This document shows, piece by piece, positions 63,001 to 64,000 of a DNA stretch of 64,000 nucleotides. The notes beneath the pieces are model-generated. The model had not been told where the DNA came from. It was given only the letters and a program-made list of their open reading frames with translations, and searched no databases. Numbering within the stretch: the stretch's first letter is position 1; every line of letters starts with the position of its first letter. Source of the DNA: an uncultured Collinsella sp. GTDB taxonomy: Bacteria > Actinomycetota > Coriobacteriia > Coriobacteriales > Coriobacteriaceae. Both the position numbers and the translations under genes were made by a program. The stretch is from the NCBI GenBank assembly GCA_902464485.1, contig CABQJJ010000001.1:62001-126000 (forward strand), written 5' to 3'.

Positions 63001-64000
63001 AGCAAGTCTTCGGGCGATGTGCTCGGAAGTGTTTCGGTTGGTGCTCTTGTCAACTCAAGCTGTGTGCTTTCGGCTGACGGCAGCCATGCCTATCTAATCT
63101 CGCGCGACGGCAAACTGCACGTGTTGGCGATTTCTGATGGCGACTCACGCGATGCGGATGCCGCTTCGCGTATTACCGAGGAGCGCGTAGTTGACCTTGG
63201 CCTTACGGGGTGTGCATGCGCGCCTACGATGCTCGACGGCAAACTGATTATCGGTGGCGAAGTCAATGGCGGCTCAGCGCTTGCTATCGTTGACCTGAAC
63301 AACAACTTTGCCACGACGCTGGTCACGACGGCGGACGGCTCTCAACTGCCAGCCGGACTTGGTGGCATCAAGGGCGCTCCGCTGGTGAGCACTCAGGCAG
63401 ATGGCACGTATGTCTACTTCACGGTTAACTACGGCGAGAGCTCTGATTATGTTAACTACACCTCGGGCGGTGGCGTATATCGTTACAAGTTGGGTGACGC
63501 TGAGGCTTCTGGCGTGTTTAGCGCAACAGGCCACAACAACTACTGTGACTCGCCAATCGCTTGTGATGCCCAGGGCAACTTGTACTACATCAACGACTCT
63601 GGCACGCTGTTCAAGCTGAATGCTGGCGTTAAGGTTTCGTTTAGCGCTGGCGAGGGCTCCAAGGTGGATTTCCAGACCACGGCTGCCAACGGCTCTATTA
63701 CCAAGCCTGCCGATCCGACGCGCGAGGGCTACACCTTCGCTGGTTGGTATACCGACGAGGCTTATACGGAGGAGTATAAGTTTGATGCTGCGGTGACGGC
63801 CGATATGACGCTGTATGCCAAGTGGGTCAAGAATGCTGTTAACCCTGGTGGTAATGGCGGCTCTGGCTCCAACGGCGGCAATGGCGGTTCGGGTAATGCC
63901 GGTGCTGGTTCCGGCTCCGGCAACGGAACGAGTGGCCAGCAGAGCGGCGGCGCTGTTGCTCCGGGTCAGAAGCCGGTGTCTGCCACGACCGCGACGGAGA
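57028..64000 (+). CDS. Giant secreted protein: Ig-like repeats, three DUF4430 domains, PQQ-type propeller; 3' partial
   Basis: Over 2,320 residues, still open at the window end. ATG 57028 follows AGGAG. N-terminal signal peptide (RGLVAFLAFAMAFGTTPAQLWA near 30-51). Residues ~150-900 hold about seven Ig-like repeats with WQW/YQW..., IxGAT and GKYLKxK motifs; a helical/mixed part spans ~900-1420. Three DUF4430 domains follow at about 1420-1540, 1550-1655 and 1665-1770, each ending W..F(V/I)NG...L..GD.V.W.Y. A PQQ-like beta propeller spans ~1800-2200, then a Listeria-Bacteroides repeat (GYTFAGWYTDEAY) and a Gly/Asn/Ser-rich linker that would lead to a cell-wall anchor. DUF4430 is the C-terminal module of transcobalamin and intrinsic factor. 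With the riboswitch upstream, corrinoid capture at the surface is a good hypothesis. Confidence 0.82.
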   Translation, partial: MDMFEDERQRASWHRHGAIARGVAKRGLVAFLAFAMAFGTTPAQLWADGAEGIAEAVAAATGGEGAAAGDGTAADTGANSAAVEDGTGTGDAATDQGAASGAAKGGDAAGDAAEPDSSAAMPAAASEQGDPKAAAASATTLSSEAKVFIQDTKDKDNSYSTKSGALKAGETLWANMYDEVETEDDWGDTTTETQSVANPGTWTYTWLAGTVKASNNVSDYTDIVGHEQSLTVTDAMVGKYFICKVTVDGKDYYGPAAYGSGINANSIPGPVLGAGQMELYSVKLSSDVPSIGDTLTATPYKDWSSPAGSDAKVTYTWSASTSSSSGFTKIEGETGATLVVGDDLEGKYIKVEATAGVNTVSKTTSSKVKQAGAVEISAVSIVNTKDNTSVFAVGDTAKARAKEKGSAYGAFVDASKLNYQWQSSDTKGGTYTDIAGATGETLELTDALGGKYLKCKVSSKIGSSSLTNSTGALVAATGSIYITKVSMSPSSGKVEVGSTITATATAGSTDVTTDSHVTWQWYKGTSSTASSCNTPIEGETGNTLTVTAALKGYYVVAKANGGYGEQKPSSYYAAGPVSVAGQVELYDVQFEGSPAINGVHVGDTLKTKVRKKDGSRYSYIDRTDNVTYQWQYANSSSSLDSAYTDIPGATEATYTVDAAYAGKYLRVKVTSENTVSSTQKKSSSGGTQLVAPLGPVTLKGQYKLAGIELADKNVTLSVGSKITPSVQVPGSWSGSTKDVPDDAELTMAWYAKGEGDTDWTELTDGIDTTDGSLTISDALVGKRIKVTASALDNTVEWVSPDSVTAAGEYNLLRVTTTPQINSDSTHLVSGDSVKATAQAKRADGSATNGIDVTGQSTVAWYAADDAKAPAADWTLLPDMSGATATVSASAAGKYLKAVATSGSSKVELVSVNPVIAAGSLEAAVQKLSDANKQIAVDYSAKGGNVNDVLKAQLADLGFTDIDVRVSEGGVAFKAGDAKATVGISDAQDKTNGDVTFFFIDPNDYTGYNIDGLRSADVVFELSRDGKTEYYQPNKSVQVAWNEARVQQMLDDAAEQVAIGYAVGDSAESVTSNLTLPYRAGSKNKFEVSWKSSEGDVIWPSGYGWDDYTGKVTRVSSDRTVTLTATVSFVSGGPSDVEGSHDFAVTVKGDPEKVAADKKALQEKVDAAFTYDNIKYLDTKTVANKDGLTADLQMPRTSTLNIDGKYYKVEYSASTDDITFNGYKGTVYQPLPGTEAAKTKVTLTVTDKSNAEVTASKSLDFAIAPQDQGELDAELSLMKKAKAGYAAAILNGQDASAVSTDMHAFQKVYLDADGNLAWSYNKATTDSTSPGIVPVDLPGYDAMSGQDWRLFKSSNSSIVSAENLKVTQPEYNTKVVISSRLASEKYARYAERYPDNATYAKLANQDVSAKITVLGTSGQNSPEVTATCSVIGIDAKGKQQTWAAATQYTLKNGSTAANLSEELFKQAGLKSDYDPNGSWGWVLNSITSPFDADRTLAYDAATGAYWQLFINGVAASVGAGKYTLEAGDSVVWCYSKYGDPAPTDRLSVSCSVIGQDATGAQQTWAQPTTALVEEGATAADLSEQVFKQAGIGADVQTGSYGWFLNSLTSPFNKSVKLSTVQVNESTWKSWQFFVNGKMANVGAGNYTLKAGDEVAWVYGSNGTMPGQVSVSMEIIGKKDGKAQRWTDPSMQVFVEGTTIKDATAAYFDTLGIKSEMYDQHGFWGVHSLVSPLDGTKLAGAWSFFVNGVPANQLDSDCVLKSGDEIVWAYAPGDTVPNPDEVVVDPSAPRPTDWKSDWDGKSNAVVENVSTPTGALASSWTFDWKAYSGSAYPNASEPIVVNGNVYLAVNKRLLKIDAESGKVLAESNLKTAVGYTSRPIYANGLVIVPLDGGAVQALTADALTTVWVTDSVSRTAQSNSQLTVDGNYLYVGTVDVDYGTSTYNNGHLTRINILTGAVSWQHVNADEGYYWTGATVGDDYVLVPTSAGTVEMLSKSSGDVLGSVSVGALVNSSCVLSADGSHAYLISRDGKLHVLAISDGDSRDADAASRITEERVVDLGLTGCACAPTMLDGKLIIGGEVNGGSALAIVDLNNNFATTLVTTADGSQLPAGLGGIKGAPLVSTQADGTYVYFTVNYGESSDYVNYTSGGGVYRYKLGDAEASGVFSATGHNNYCDSPIACDAQGNLYYINDSGTLFKLNAGVKVSFSAGEGSKVDFQTTAANGSITKPADPTREGYTFAGWYTDEAYTEEYKFDAAVTADMTLYAKWVKNAVNPGGNGGSGSNGGNGGSGNAGAGSGSGNGTSGQQSGGAVAPGQKPVSATTATE

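Overview
The window looks like chromosome from a Gram-positive, high-GC member of the Coriobacteriia, most like Collinsella. This is judged by eye from GC-rich coding sequence with strong G/C third positions, strong AGGAGG-type ribosome binding sites, LPxTG-like sorting tails, and large secreted proteins built from Ig-like, DUF4430, PQQ-propeller and Listeria-Bacteroides repeat modules. No rRNA or tRNA gene was recognised. The genus is an inference that could not be searched.

Layout. 1-13.6 kb: the end of an ABC permease-ATPase fusion, an orphan RelB/DinJ-like antitoxin, a CPBP protease, a YgiQ radical SAM protein, a YoaK/DUF1275 membrane protein, an FucO-like alcohol dehydrogenase, an M42 aminopeptidase, a solo HipA-like kinase with a fused HTH, then mnmA, cysK and a divergent Rrf2 regulator, and a small holin-like membrane protein. 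13.9-33.6 kb: information processing, with a YerC/TrpR-type regulator, an AddB/AddA-like helicase-nuclease pair, dnaE, a SWIM/SNF2 helicase, a superoxide reductase, a NAD-synthetase-like pseudoenzyme and ruvC-ruvA-ruvB. 33.7-38.0 kb: fhs, a tiny Cys-rich protein, a membrane protein with a PASTA-like tail and a CDF cation exporter.

38.0-42.7 kb is an accessory island. It holds an AT-rich GHKL-ATPase fused to a PD-(D/E)XK-like nuclease, an IS3-type transposase remnant, a coiled-coil protein of unknown family, a structured RNA or terminator with no gene in front of it, and two type I-E-like CRISPR repeats that flank a 63-codon gene rather than a normal 32-33 nt spacer. No cas gene is present in the window.

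42.9-64 kb is mostly envelope and surface functions. It contains a zinc-ribbon protein, a Tat-exported PI-PLC-like surface protein, two paralogous lipoproteins that share a 16-bp palindrome upstream, and an LPKTG beta-helix protein. Next come the folate genes fchA and folD, a C69 dipeptidase, a phasin-like/ABC1-kinase pair, and a cobalamin riboswitch in front of a giant secreted protein (over 2,300 residues, running off the window). That protein carries three DUF4430 domains, the module found in transcobalamin and intrinsic factor, so B12 sensing and a candidate surface corrinoid-binding protein are linked. fhs, fchA and folD together make the formyl-to-methylene branch of one-carbon metabolism. 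addAB and ruvABC form the recombination set. Intergenic regions contain several strong palindromic or MITE-like elements.
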